Assembly: GCA_003215655.1 (NCBI GenBank)
Contig: QCKB01000001.1
Span: 248,001-312,000, forward strand
DNA length: 64,000 nucleotides
Direction of reading: 5' to 3'
Source of the DNA: Prochlorococcus sp. AG-409-J16
Lineage (GTDB): Bacteria > Cyanobacteriota > Cyanobacteriia > PCC-6307 > Cyanobiaceae
In this document: positions 9,420-18,276 of the stretch, piece by piece
Layout of the letters: each line of letters starts with the position of its first letter
How positions within the stretch are numbered: position 1 is the first letter of the stretch
Notes under the pieces: generated by a model
Databases searched by the model: none
The model's input: the letters and a program-made list of their open reading frames with translations, nothing else
Told to the model about the DNA's origin: nothing
Program-made: the position numbers and the translations under genes

Positions 9420-10612
9420 TGTTGATGAGCTTCTTTGGACTTAAAGCGACCCTGCCAGTGCCTATATTGACGAACCATTTTTATTAATTGAGTGTGACGC
9501 TGTTTTAGCTGAAGGCGACAACGACGAAGTTGAGGGCAAGCAAACTCCAACTCTGAAGTTCTTAAGAGAACACAAACAACCTCCATCCCACCCTCTAATA
9601 ATTGATTTTGAACTGGAATATGAAGAGTCAAAAGGTTAGGTGCTACATGCTGAGAATCCAGTCGGCCTTCCAATGCAGTATCTAAAAGGCCTATAGGGAG
9701 AAGACTATTTACAATGCCAACTCGCAGCATCTCAACATTAAGAGCATGAGAAAGATTCCTAAGTCTGCGAGAGAGTGCTAACTCAAGTGATTCGACCCAA
9801 GCTGCAAGTTCTGAAGGGTTCTCAGGCAAGAATCCTTCATCTACTTCTTTAAGTTCATTCCCAATAGAACTATCACTAATTAAAGGCTTCTGGTCTCTGT
9901 TAGAGGAACTCTTCTCACTCCCTATGACATCACCAGCCATCGCAAAAAGAGAACGTAAAACATCAAACCCTTGCCTATCTTCTTCCCTACCTTCTTCCAT
10001 TTGAATATTTTCTCTTTCAGGTCCATATGATTTCTTCAAATCAATCATTTCTTCTTCTATTGATTGACTGGTCCCTAAAGCATCGTCGGATAAATCAAAA
10101 TCAAAATTGGATCTTTTACTATTTTCTTTGTCGGAATCAATAAAGCTTCCTTTAAATCTCTCAGGATTCTCAAGAGGTGGGCTAAGACTTAGGTTTACTG
10201 AACCTTCAGGCTCTTCTAGAAAACTTGCAGGGGTTTTCATTGATGCCAGAAACTCCCGCCTGGCTTCTTCCTGCTTAAGTTCTTGTTCCTTTTCCATTTG
10301 ACGAGCCAAATCCATCAATTGCTCTACAGTCAACAAAGCACAGCAACGCCCAACTAATTTCTCAACTTGAGATTGAAAAGAAGCTCTCATTTCAGGAGCA
10401 AGTTGCTCTAAAAGGTTTTGACCTCGGTGTGTAATCAAGGAAAAAATTGTCTGCCTTACAACAGCTAGCAACTCTTCTCTTAAAACCTGCAAATAAAGCG
10501 CATATTCCTTATAAAGAACCTCCCCTATCACCTGACTCTGATCACAGAGTAATGAAATCTGATCAGCAGGGTCAAACTTTGGCACAGTCTCTTTATGAGA
10601 AATCAATGTCAA
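9368..10612 (-). CDS. Conserved picocyanobacterial protein of unknown function, tsf-recG linked
   Basis: A 414-residue soluble protein that I do not recognise as any named family. It has a helical N-terminal half (about residues 1-140, rich in Glu, Gln and Leu, with a coiled-coil-like stretch [19 protein letters not shown]), a low-complexity acidic middle (about 140-260), and a conserved-looking helical C-terminal domain (about 265-414) containing [20 protein letters not shown]. There is no signal peptide or membrane segment. The TTG start overlaps the tsf stop by 4 nt, and its 3' end overlaps recG by 52 bp, so it is probably co-translated with both. The position suggests a translation or repair link, but nothing in the sequence proves it. 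Confidence 0.8.
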   Translation of the reverse strand: MTLISHKETVPKFDPADQISLLCDQSQVIGEVLYKEYALYLQVLREELLAVVRQTIFSLITHRGQNLLEQLAPEMRASFQSQVEKLVGRCCALLTVEQLMDLARQMEKEQELKQEEARREFLASMKTPASFLEEPEGSVNLSLSPPLENPERFKGSFIDSDKENSKRSNFDFDLSDDALGTSQSIEEEMIDLKKSYGPERENIQMEEGREEDRQGFDVLRSLFAMAGDVIGSEKSSSNRDQKPLISDSSIGNELKEVDEGFLPENPSELAAWVESLELALSRRLRNLSHALNVEMLRVGIVNSLLPIGLLDTALEGRLDSQHVAPNLLTLHIPVQNQLLEGGMEVVCVLLRTSELEFACPQLRRCRLQLKQRHTQLIKMVRQYRHWQGRFKSKEAHQQWWKTSSAEQMGGVGEH

Positions 10613-11265
10613 GAAGCACTAATCGAAGCGACTTCAGTAGCAAAATCAACTTTCTCTTGCTCAATCCCCTCTCCGAGAGTGTATCTAGTAAAGCGACGAA
10701 CTTTCACGTTCTCCCCAATCTGACCAGCCGCCTGTTTAACACGCTCAGCAACTGAAATTGAGTTATCACGAATAAATGGTTGTTCCATTAAGGCTAGCTC
10801 TTTAAGGCGTTTGCCTATTCTTCCTTCCACAATCCTAGTTTTCATTTCATCTGGTTTACCTGCAAGGTCATCTCTTCCCATCTCTATAGATTTCTCTTTT
10901 TCTACAACATCAGAGGGGATTTCGTCAGTAGAAACATATTCAACGTTTGGGCAAGCCGCTACCTGCATTGCCACATCCCTTAAAAGCTCTTGGAATAAAT
11001 CGCCTCGAGCTACAAAATCAGTCTCACAATTAAGCTCTATTAAGACGCCAACCCTGGCGCCTGTATGGATATAACTCCCAACTGCTCCTTCAGCAGCTAC
11101 TCGACCTGATTTCTTCTCAGCACTTGCTATACCTTTCTGTCGCAACCATTCAACGGCCTTTTCCATTTCACCATTGGTTTCCCCAAGAGCCTTTTTGCAA
11201 TCCATCATTCCTGCACCAGTTTTATCACGCAGTGACTTGACAAGCTTTGCTGTTATTTCAGCCAT
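10609..11265 (-). CDS. tsf: Translation elongation factor Ts
   Basis: Guanine nucleotide exchange factor for EF-Tu. The N-terminal UBA-like domain holds the signature [20 protein letters not shown], and the core TDFVAR motif ([13 protein letters not shown]) is present. At 218 residues it is the shortened form usual in cyanobacteria and plastids. It lies 82 bp downstream of rpsB, the classic rpsB-tsf operon order. It overlaps the next gene by 4 nt (TTGA). Confidence 0.97.
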   Translation of the reverse strand: MAEITAKLVKSLRDKTGAGMMDCKKALGETNGEMEKAVEWLRQKGIASAEKKSGRVAAEGAVGSYIHTGARVGVLIELNCETDFVARGDLFQELLRDVAMQVAACPNVEYVSTDEIPSDVVEKEKSIEMGRDDLAGKPDEMKTRIVEGRIGKRLKELALMEQPFIRDNSISVAERVKQAAGQIGENVKVRRFTRYTLGEGIEQEKVDFATEVASISAS

Positions 11266-11347
11266 TTGAAGTTAGAGAGAGTTGGATTAATAACTAGACA
11301 AGAGGCTAGTAAGGAAGGCCCTTTGGGACTTGAAAGTTAGTTAATTC

Positions 11348-12061
11348 CTAACTTTCTTCAGTTCCTCGCTGATCATTGGATCCATGACGGCCTTCATTAA
11401 TAGCATCGGCAAGTCGTCCTAAAACAAGTTGAACTGAACGAACTGCATCATCATTACAAGGGATAGGGACTTCACAAAGGTCAGGATCACAGTTGGTATC
11501 AAGCATTGAAACAAGGGAAATATCTAGCTTGCGAGCTTCTAGGACTGCGTTAGTTTCTCGGCGTTGATCCACAAGGACAACAACATCAGGCAAACGCCTC
11601 ATCCCCTTAAGCCCCCCAAGATATTTCTGAAGTCTTTCAAGTTCTCGTCGTAATACCGCAGCTTCCTTTTTAGGCCTCATAGCGATCGCACCGCTTGATT
11701 CCATCCGTTCAAGATCCTTCAATCGATCAATACGTGCCTTCATAGTTGTCCAATTGGTCAACATTCCGCCCAGCCAGCGTTGATTGACATAAGAGGCACC
11801 ACATCTGGTTGCCTCTTGAGCAACGACTTCAGAAGCTTGTTTCTTAGTGCCTACAAAAAGAAATCTCTTACCGCTTCGAGCAGCTGTACGAGTCCATTTA
11901 TATGCATTATTCATGCATACAGCTGTCTTAACAAGATCAATAATGTGGACCCCATTTCGTGCGCAATAGATGTAACGAGACATCTTGGGGTTCCACCTTC
12001 GAGTTTGGTGCCCAAAATGGGCACCCGCCTCCATCATCTCAGCGAGAGTTACTACAGCCAT
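11348..12061 (-). CDS. rpsB: 30S ribosomal protein S2
   Basis: Small-subunit ribosomal protein that binds the head/platform junction and recruits S1. The N-terminus [20 protein letters not shown] and the internal [17 protein letters not shown] are characteristic. Length (237 residues) is normal for cyanobacteria. It is first in the leftward run rpsB-tsf-unknown-recG. The 138-bp spacer upstream (12062-12199) separates it from the glycosyltransferase gene and should hold the operon promoter. The coding sequence contains the window's only noticed HIP1 octamer (GCGATCGC, about 11682). Confidence 0.97.
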   Translation of the reverse strand: MAVVTLAEMMEAGAHFGHQTRRWNPKMSRYIYCARNGVHIIDLVKTAVCMNNAYKWTRTAARSGKRFLFVGTKKQASEVVAQEATRCGASYVNQRWLGGMLTNWTTMKARIDRLKDLERMESSGAIAMRPKKEAAVLRRELERLQKYLGGLKGMRRLPDVVVLVDQRRETNAVLEARKLDISLVSMLDTNCDPDLCEVPIPCNDDAVRSVQLVLGRLADAINEGRHGSNDQRGTEES

Positions 12062-12199
12062 TTTTTAGGGTTTCGGGTTCGCCTCCACCTGCCAGGGATG
12101 CTGCCAATCAAGCCAGAAGGCATTGACTGAATTAAACATCACCCGAAACGGAACAGGTGTGCGGAATAAAGAACCCTATAAATTTATCAAAACGTGGGC

Positions 12200-13132
12200 T
12201 CAATTCAGTCCTTGTATTGCTGCCTCTCGATAAATCTCCCTGACACCAATGCGATTCAATGGCAGTCTCAAGATCTCAATTGCCAAGCCTGCCAGACCTC
12301 TCCTGATCAAGCACGCCAAAAGAGGGCGAAGAGTTCTTTCATTTAGCAAACCTCCAAAAGTTAGTAATTCCCACAAAATTCGATGTCCCCAAGTGAATTG
12401 AATCATCAAGCGGACCCTAAAAGTGGGATGTTTCCGATAGAAAATCAAACCCATCCTTGCCCTTTCCCTTTCAACCCTTATCAAATTGGGTATCTGTTCG
12501 AGAGTAAATGCAGGGTGCCAATGATAGCCAATTGCTTTAGGACACCGTACAATCTCAACACCCATCAACCTTAACCTCTCGCCTAGCTCTAGATCCTCCC
12601 AACCATAAAGGTTGAATCTAGTATCAAAAAGTCCAGAACTCTCTAGTACTTGCCTATCAATTGCAACGTTACCTGTTGCAAAATAAGCGAATGATATATC
12701 TCGAACTTTATACCTTTCTAAAGTTGGATTATCGAAATTAGAAGTATTAACAACAGCCCCATAAGTGAAGCAAAGTTTATCTTTACGACTAGTCCAAGTC
12801 CTTCTGAGAGACTTCATATGACTAGCTAAGAAAGAATTCGTTACGACCAAGTCACTATCAATAAAAACAATCACATCTCCTCGAGACATCTCAACTCCTT
12901 TATTCCTCCCTTCAGCAGGACCTGCATGCTCCTGCTGAACTAAATTCACATGAGGGAACCTTTTTGCCTCATTGCGCAGATTCAGCGTGGTCTGGTCTGT
13001 AGAACCATCATCAACAACTACAACTTCATATCCGTCAAATTCAGAATCAAATTCCTGATCTTCAAGTGCTTCTAAACACTTCTCGAGAATTGGCCAACGG
13101 TTATAAGTGGGTATTACGACGCTTACAAACAT
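12200..13132 (-). CDS. Family 2 glycosyltransferase
   Basis: A GT-A fold inverting glycosyltransferase of 310 residues. The N-terminus VSVVIPTYNRWPILEKCLEA, the nucleotide-binding VVVVDDGSTDQT and the metal-binding DSD (VIVFIDSDLVV) are clear, followed by the acceptor-side segment GWEDLELGERLRLMG with an ED acid pair. There is no transmembrane segment in the catalytic part; the C-terminal 60 residues are basic and amphipathic, suggesting peripheral membrane attachment. Donor and acceptor cannot be told from sequence. It lies downstream of devBCA on the same strand, so it may decorate a lipid or glycan handled by that exporter. That link is inference. Confidence 0.85.
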   Translation of the reverse strand: MFVSVVIPTYNRWPILEKCLEALEDQEFDSEFDGYEVVVVDDGSTDQTTLNLRNEAKRFPHVNLVQQEHAGPAEGRNKGVEMSRGDVIVFIDSDLVVTNSFLASHMKSLRRTWTSRKDKLCFTYGAVVNTSNFDNPTLERYKVRDISFAYFATGNVAIDRQVLESSGLFDTRFNLYGWEDLELGERLRLMGVEIVRCPKAIGYHWHPAFTLEQIPNLIRVERERARMGLIFYRKHPTFRVRLMIQFTWGHRILWELLTFGGLLNERTLRPLLACLIRRGLAGLAIEILRLPLNRIGVREIYREAAIQGLN

Positions 13133-13229
13133 CCTCTTCTAATCACAAAGCTCCTAAAGGGGGGAAAACTTAAAGCACTTAGAGAAATAACTCTTTTCAA
13201 AAAGGGAAATTGAATTACAGGACAAATGA

Positions 13230-13385
13230 TCAGTCAGCTGCACCGCCGTTATTAGCAGTCCCAGTAACACCGTTACCTGCTCCCTCACCTCTGCCATCAT
13301 TACGCAATTTGCGCTTCTTAAATTTCCGTGCATACGCACGATTGCGCTCTTGCTTTTCTTTCTTGAGATTTCTGCGCTTGGCCAT
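13230..13385 (-). CDS. Small basic protein of 51 residues, unknown function
   Basis: Translating the minus strand from an ATG at 13385 gives 51 residues. The N-terminal two-thirds is extremely basic and probably helical (MAKRRNLKKEKQERNR, then RKFKKRKLRND), and the tail is Gly/Ala/Asn-rich, ending TGA at 13230. The basic, Leu-poor composition is unlike random AT-rich DNA, and I recall similar small Arg/Lys-rich proteins in picocyanobacteria. It could bind nucleic acid or the ribosome; this is inferred from charge only. It sits 45 bp downstream of devA and about 100 bp upstream of the glycosyltransferase. Confidence 0.65.
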   Translation of the reverse strand: MAKRRNLKKEKQERNRAYARKFKKRKLRNDGRGEGAGNGVTGTANNGGAAD

Positions 13386-13429
13386 GCTTTTAAACTTGTT
13401 TGTTTAATTGTCTCAACCAACCTAACCAA

Positions 13430-14110
13430 TTAAGGAATTAAGCACCCATCTTCCATATTTAAAAGTCGATCTGCTACATCAAGAATCCTTGGGTCATGAG
13501 TGACGATAAGTACTGAGGAAGCTTGTTCCCGAGCTAATTTTTTTAGCAAATCCACAACTTCACGTCCTGTCACGCTATCAAGAGCAGCTGTTGGTTCATC
13601 TGCCAAAAGCAACTTTGGTCTTGCTGCCAAAGCCCTTGCTATTGCAACACGCTGTTTCTGCCCCCCTGATAGATCATGTGGAAGCTTTCTTAGCTCATCT
13701 TGTAAACCAACTTCTCTCAACCACTCTCTGGCTTGATCACGTCTAGACCGATAAGAAGTTCCTGGCAATAAGTCAGCACCCATCTGAACATTCTGCTCAG
13801 CAGTCAGACATCTCAATAAGTTATGACCTTGAAAAATCATTCCAATATGACGACGTAACTCTTGACGGGTTTTTCGACGTGACCCTCTTAATTGATTTCC
13901 AAAAACAAGCAAATCACCTTCTTGAACCTTACGAAGCGCTCCGATCAAAGTCAAAAGTGTTGTTTTTCCACATCCAGAAGGGCCGGTAAGAAGAACCACC
14001 TCTCCTGGAGCAATGTCGAAGGAAATAGAATTTAAAACTTTCCTCCGCATAGTTCCCTTGCCGAACCAGTGACTAACACTTTTAATCTGAACAGATGAAC
14101 TTATAGCCAT
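13430..14110 (-). CDS. devA: DevA-type ABC transporter ATP-binding protein
   Basis: ATPase of a DevBCA/MacB-like exporter. Walker A is LTGPSGCGKTTLL, the Q-loop is GMIFQGHNLL, the signature is LSGGQKQRVAIARAL, Walker B is LLLADEPTAALD, and the H-loop is VLIVTHDPRIL. The frame opens from a TTG at 14131, but the ATG at 14110 (MAISSSVQI) gives the normal N-terminus. It is third in the leftward order devB-devC-devA. It would pair with the DevC permease and the DevB membrane-fusion protein to push a glycolipid or other substrate across the envelope. Confidence 0.9.
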   Translation of the reverse strand: MAISSSVQIKSVSHWFGKGTMRRKVLNSISFDIAPGEVVLLTGPSGCGKTTLLTLIGALRKVQEGDLLVFGNQLRGSRRKTRQELRRHIGMIFQGHNLLRCLTAEQNVQMGADLLPGTSYRSRRDQAREWLREVGLQDELRKLPHDLSGGQKQRVAIARALAARPKLLLADEPTAALDSVTGREVVDLLKKLAREQASSVLIVTHDPRILDVADRLLNMEDGCLIP

Positions 14111-14152
14111 TTTCTTAAAAACAAACTCCAAAACTCCTTTTCAAAGTAATCA

Positions 14153-15325
14153 CTAAAAAATCTCTGCCGGATCAGCATCTACCAATCTCTTCATAGCAAG
14201 TACAGCCGAACCCATACACATAACAAGAATCAAAGTAAAAACTACCATTGCTCTTTCTGCATCCATTGCTACAGGCAACTTTGTCGAACCACGAACTAAA
14301 GCATACAGACCCTGAGCCGATAAATATGCTGGCAGATATCCCATTATAGAAAGAAAAATACCCTCACGAGCGACAACTCCTAGCAACGTTTTAAGTCCAT
14401 ATCCCATGGCCATCAATGTCGCATACTCAGGCAAATGATCGCTTACATCACTATATAAAATCTGATATACAATTACACATCCGACCACAAAACCCATCGC
14501 CGCACCAAGGCTAAAAATAAAGCCTATAGATGTACTCGTTCGCCAATAATTCTTTTCAAACTCTATAAAAGATTTACGAGTAAAAATCTTTACGTCACTT
14601 GGCAAACTAACAGTCAAAGACTTAAGAACATCGTCAGCATTTGCATCATCTCGCAATCTCACTAGTCCAATCTCAATACTTCCAGGTGGCATAGCAGGCA
14701 TTAAATCAAGGAATGTTTCCCGACTTGTAAGTAAATTCCCGTCTGCACCAAATGAAGGACCAAGGCTCACCAAACCTGCGACCCGTACCCTTTTTCCTGC
14801 TAATTCAGTTTCAACAATACGGCCCTCTCGATACCAATTAGCTATTGGGCCAAATTCCGGTCGAGAACGTTCATCAAACAAGACTCTTCCACGACTAGTA
14901 AGAGCCTTGGCTTTACTAGCAAGATCAGGGTCAAAGAAAAGTGGATCCCCAGGCTCAAACCCTAATGCAAGTATTGACCTTGTTGTAAGTGTCTTCGGGT
15001 TTCTCCAAAGCAAAAAATTCCAATTAACTGGTGTTATCCCAACTACATCAGGATGAGCCATCGCTTGTACAAGTCTCCTTTTAGGGAAGCCACTCATACT
15101 GATTGAGCTCATAGATCGTGGGCTCATCAAGACCAAGTCAGCATCAAATAATCGATGAACAGTCACACTTGCATCAAACAATCCATCTCTAAAGCCCAAC
15201 TGCATAAACATGAGGATCCCAGCAAAGCAAATACCCGCTAAAGCAACCAATAACCTCAAAGGTTGGCGAGTAAGCAACAACCAAGCCAATGGGATTCCTC
15301 TTTTTTGCCAGGTCCTTAACCTCAC
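14153..15325 (-). CDS. devC: DevC-type ABC transporter permease
   Basis: A 390-residue permease with the DevC/FtsX/MacB topology. It has one N-terminal membrane helix (about residues 26-44), a large periplasmic domain (about 50-265), and three C-terminal helices (about 270-295, 315-335 and 350-375). The N-terminus RIPLAWL(L)TRQPLRLL resembles DevC proteins. The start is a GTG whose GTGA overlaps the devB stop by 4 nt, showing translational coupling. It works with DevA and DevB. Confidence 0.9.
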   Translation of the reverse strand: MRLRTWQKRGIPLAWLLLTRQPLRLLVALAGICFAGILMFMQLGFRDGLFDASVTVHRLFDADLVLMSPRSMSSISMSGFPKRRLVQAMAHPDVVGITPVNWNFLLWRNPKTLTTRSILALGFEPGDPLFFDPDLASKAKALTSRGRVLFDERSRPEFGPIANWYREGRIVETELAGKRVRVAGLVSLGPSFGADGNLLTSRETFLDLMPAMPPGSIEIGLVRLRDDANADDVLKSLTVSLPSDVKIFTRKSFIEFEKNYWRTSTSIGFIFSLGAAMGFVVGCVIVYQILYSDVSDHLPEYATLMAMGYGLKTLLGVVAREGIFLSIMGYLPAYLSAQGLYALVRGSTKLPVAMDAERAMVVFTLILVMCMGSAVLAMKRLVDADPAEIF

Positions 15326-16242
15326 AATGGCTGAAACCTAGCTATTACCTTCATACCAGTGAGATGACTCACCAAAGAAGCTGATGATGGATCCAAGCTC
15401 ACTCTTACCTCAACAATCCTTGCATCTGCATCACCAGTTGGATCAGTCGACAAAACCTTCCTTTGACGGACCTGAGGACTAATAAGGTCTACTTTCCCCT
15501 TTAAGGTTCCTTTAAACCCACCATTCTCACTGGTTAAAGTAACTAACTGTCCCACCTTCACCCTATTGACATCAGACTCATAAACCTCAATTAAGGCTTC
15601 CATCGTCTGATTAGCTCCCACCTCCAAAACGCCATCAGCACTTGGACGTTCACCTACACGAGCATGAACACGAAGAACAACCCCATCAATAGGAGCTTTC
15701 AACTCGCTATCTGACAAGTCAGCTTCTAGCCCCATCCGCTCAGCAATAGCCTCCTTATATTGGCCTTTAATCTTTATAAGCTCATCTTGTTTCTCCTCTA
15801 GGAAAACCAATGAAGTCGCACCCTCACTAGCTGCCTCCTGATAACGCTTAACCTCCCTTTCCTGAATACGAATCTCTATTTCCAAAGTTTGTAAACGTGC
15901 CTTCAAAACTTCCAAATCAGCAAGAATTCTTCGTCGGTTATCAAATACAGCTAATACCTGACCCTCCTTAACAACATCTCCCTCTCTAATGCTCAAAGAA
16001 GCAACTCTTGGAGTTCCACCAAAACCACTAACAGGTGCAGCCAACCTTCGAACATCTCCAGCGGGCTCAAGTTGACCAAGAGCAGCAACCGCCTCAATTG
16101 GCCGAACTACTGGATCACTGAAGACCTGCTCAGATGGAGAGTAAACGCGACGAATAGTCCCACATCCAAGAAGTGATAAAACAACTATCCCTCCAGCCAT
16201 ATTTAAAACCGACTTAACAGTCACTAAGAAAGAGGAGGGCAT
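15322..16242 (-). CDS. devB: DevB-type membrane fusion protein (HlyD family)
   Basis: Periplasmic adaptor of the DevBCA exporter. It has an N-terminal hydrophobic segment ending in a lipobox-like LSLLGCG, a lipoyl/biotinyl-like half motif (SIREGDVVKEGQVLAVFDN), a coiled-coil hairpin (about residues 105-175) and a beta-barrel domain (SDLKAPIDGVVLRVHARVGE and onward). The longest frame begins at 16341, but that would overlap pcyA by 118 bp. The ATG at 16242 (MPSSFLVTVKSV) leaves a 19-bp overlap and gives a sensible signal or anchor. It may be a lipoprotein processed by the LspA encoded at 20409, if the Cys is lipidated. Confidence 0.88.
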   Translation of the reverse strand: MPSSFLVTVKSVLNMAGGIVVLSLLGCGTIRRVYSPSEQVFSDPVVRPIEAVAALGQLEPAGDVRRLAAPVSGFGGTPRVASLSIREGDVVKEGQVLAVFDNRRRILADLEVLKARLQTLEIEIRIQEREVKRYQEAASEGATSLVFLEEKQDELIKIKGQYKEAIAERMGLEADLSDSELKAPIDGVVLRVHARVGERPSADGVLEVGANQTMEALIEVYESDVNRVKVGQLVTLTSENGGFKGTLKGKVDLISPQVRQRKVLSTDPTGDADARIVEVRVSLDPSSASLVSHLTGMKVIARFQPL

Positions 16243-16949
16243 TCGAACAAAACCTCCTCTATATAACGATCGGCCCATTGAGGAGTGAATGCTTTCTCTA
16301 GAACGCTTCTCGTTTTGTCGTTGTTTTTCTGCTGAAGACAATATGAGGTTTGAAAGCTATGTCTTTGGATAGTAGAGGCATCTGTCAAAGAATTAGGGCT
16401 ACTACAAAACACAGCTTGATGAAGTATCTCAAGGAAGTTATCTACAAGATCCAAGAAGTGTCTCTCTTCCGTAAGATCAACCGGACGTATGAATTGCACA
16501 TAAGGTGAAAATATTGTTCCCCAAGAAGGCAATTCCCTTACCTGCTTAAAACATGGAATAGATAGTTCCTCAAGTCCTTTTAGGATTTTGGTAGATAAGA
16601 CTGGAGCAACTGGAGAAAGATCAACTATTGCGGCAGAAATACCAGCTGGACCAACAACAACATCAACTCCAAAAATCGGCAGGTCAAACCTAGGGTCAGG
16701 GAAAAAAACACAATGAAGAATTTGCAGCCCTAGACCTATTTGGGCAATCTCCAAATGCAACTTTCGAAATCCCTTGCATCGATAAAGTTCATTCGATATG
16801 AATACCTCTCCCTCATCTGCAACGCCTCTGATGGCTTCGATTTTGGGATCAAAAGCAAGCGGACACAATCCAGGGAAGGCATCAATTCGATGCCTTAACA
16901 GCCTTGCCAAGGACCCCAAGAAAGGATGGAGTTCAAGTCCGCTAATCAA
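16224..16949 (-). CDS. pcyA: Phycocyanobilin:ferredoxin oxidoreductase
   Basis: PcyA reduces biliverdin IX-alpha by four electrons to phycocyanobilin with ferredoxin. The protein aligns along its length with known PcyA: HPFLGSLARLL at the N-terminus, FRKLHLEIAQIG (with the catalytic Glu that follows HL), LQILHCVFFPDPRFDLP (catalytic His), FGVDVVVGPAGISAAIVDL (catalytic Asp) and KNDKTRSVLEKAF near the C-terminus. All three catalytic positions (E76, H88 and D105 in Synechocystis numbering) appear intact. No ATG start exists: a TTG at 16949 gives the usual short leader, while a GTG at 17018 would overlap the divergent M16 gene. In Prochlorococcus, which lacks normal phycobilisomes, the product probably serves residual phycobiliprotein or sensing. 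Confidence 0.93.
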   Translation of the reverse strand: MISGLELHPFLGSLARLLRHRIDAFPGLCPLAFDPKIEAIRGVADEGEVFISNELYRCKGFRKLHLEIAQIGLGLQILHCVFFPDPRFDLPIFGVDVVVGPAGISAAIVDLSPVAPVLSTKILKGLEELSIPCFKQVRELPSWGTIFSPYVQFIRPVDLTEERHFLDLVDNFLEILHQAVFCSSPNSLTDASTIQRHSFQTSYCLQQKNNDKTRSVLEKAFTPQWADRYIEEVLFECPPLS

Positions 16950-16983
16950 AGAAAAAAGTAAAAAGTTGATGTTAAGGGACAGA

Positions 16984-18276
16984 ATGGAACTTTGCCATGC
17001 CCCTCTGAAAAGCAACACATCAGAGCCAAACCTTCAGCATTGGTCTCTTGAGAATGAGGCCAAATGCGTAATTGCACAAATGCCAGACGTCCAGTTAACT
17101 TGTTTGGATTTTTGGTGCAAGGCTGGGAGCTCAAAAGAAAGACATGGGGAAGAAGGCCTGGCTCATTTCCTCGAACACATGGTTTTCAAAGGAAGCAATA
17201 CTTTGAAGCCAGGTGAATTTGACCTCAAGGTCGAAGCCTTGGGTGGGAGCAGCAATGCAGCGACCGGATTTGACGATGTTCACTTTTATGTATTAGTTCC
17301 TTCAAAAGAAGCGATACCAGCTCTTGAACTACTCCTTGAACTTGTATTAAATCCAGCAATTAAAGAGAAAGAATACTTCTTAGAGAAAGAAGTTGTAATA
17401 GAAGAAATTGCTCAATTTAAAGATCAGCCCGAAGAAAGAATCTTCCAAAAGCTACTTGAAAACTGCTGGGGCAAACATCAATATGGCAGGCCAATCCTAG
17501 GCTTCAAGACATCACTTAACAAAATGTCCTCGCAACAAATGAAGCTTTTCCACAAAAGAAATTACACAGGAGAAAACTGTTGTCTATCAATAGCAGGAAA
17601 TATCCCTAAAGGCATAGAAGAATTTATCTCAAATAGTCGTCTTTCTAAACTCCCTAAAAAAAGCAATAACGAATCTTCAGAAGGTGGAAGATTTATTCTT
17701 AATTTCAATAGAAGAAGAGACATCTATCATATCAAAAGATTAGAGTCTGCTCGTATTTTAATGGCATGGCAAATGCCTGGAGCAAAGCACCAAGAAATAC
17801 TTATGGGTGCAGATATTGCAACGTCTCTTCTTAGTGAAGGCCGTCGTAGTCGATTGGTACAACATCTCGTTGAAGACTTGCAAATAGTTGAATCAATTGA
17901 AATGGATCTAACTACTCTTGAACAAGGAAGTATCGTAATGCTTGAAGCATGCTGCGCAGAAAATAAAGTAGCTTTAGCAGAAAAGCAAATCAAATATATA
18001 TTGAGAGAAAGCATGAGCAAATTAGCAAGCTCGCAAGAAATATCTCGCGCTCAGCGCCTAGTAAGCAATGGCCTCTGCTTTGGGCTTGAAGCCTCTAGCC
18101 AAGTTGCTGGAATGGCTGGAGCACAAGCCCTTTGGAACCGAAAACAAAACCTATTAGCCCCTATTAATTTCATAAACTCTTGGACGGCCAGCCGACTACA
18201 AATAGAAATGTTCTCAAAGCTCCAACCCGAGTTAAGTTGCACTCTTATTGCGAAACCTTCTGAGGGCTCAGAATGA
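16984..18276 (+). CDS. M16-family zinc peptidase, catalytic subunit (pitrilysin/processing-peptidase type)
   Basis: The inverted zinc motif HxxEH is intact at residues 61-65 (LAHFLEHMVFKGS), with the distal Glu expected in KEVVIEEIAQFKDQ about 75 residues on. This is the core of bacterial M16B peptidases related to mitochondrial processing peptidase beta. At about 430 residues it is the normal single-unit length. The frame extends upstream to a GTG/ATG-type codon at 16798, but that part lies antisense to pcyA, so ATG 16984 (or 16969) is preferred. Its ATGA overlap with the next gene points to a co-translated heterodimer with the non-catalytic partner. Confidence 0.9.
   Translation: MELCHAPLKSNTSEPNLQHWSLENEAKCVIAQMPDVQLTCLDFWCKAGSSKERHGEEGLAHFLEHMVFKGSNTLKPGEFDLKVEALGGSSNAATGFDDVHFYVLVPSKEAIPALELLLELVLNPAIKEKEYFLEKEVVIEEIAQFKDQPEERIFQKLLENCWGKHQYGRPILGFKTSLNKMSSQQMKLFHKRNYTGENCCLSIAGNIPKGIEEFISNSRLSKLPKKSNNESSEGGRFILNFNRRRDIYHIKRLESARILMAWQMPGAKHQEILMGADIATSLLSEGRRSRLVQHLVEDLQIVESIEMDLTTLEQGSIVMLEACCAENKVALAEKQIKYILRESMSKLASSQEISRAQRLVSNGLCFGLEASSQVAGMAGAQALWNRKQNLLAPINFINSWTASRLQIEMFSKLQPELSCTLIAKPSEGSE

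Noticed and set aside
11682-11689. HIP1 octamer GCGATCGC
   Set aside because: Only one copy was noticed in 64 kb, so it is not an enriched repeat here. Consistent with chance within rpsB.
13154-13429. 91-codon minus-strand frame over the small basic gene
   Set aside because: The other frame on the same strand (51 residues) has a coherent basic composition and ATG start; this one looks like its shadow.
16243-16341. DevB start at 16341
   Set aside because: It would overlap the conserved pcyA C-terminus by 118 bp and place 33 charged residues before the hydrophobic anchor.
16224-16949. Loss of a catalytic residue in PcyA
   Set aside because: On counting against Synechocystis PcyA, the Glu (in KLHLE), His (LQILHC) and Asp (FGVD) positions are all present.
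16798-16983. N-terminal extension of the catalytic M16 protein to 16798
   Set aside because: This part is antisense to pcyA, has no family similarity and no signal peptide; starts at 16969 or 16984 fit the family.
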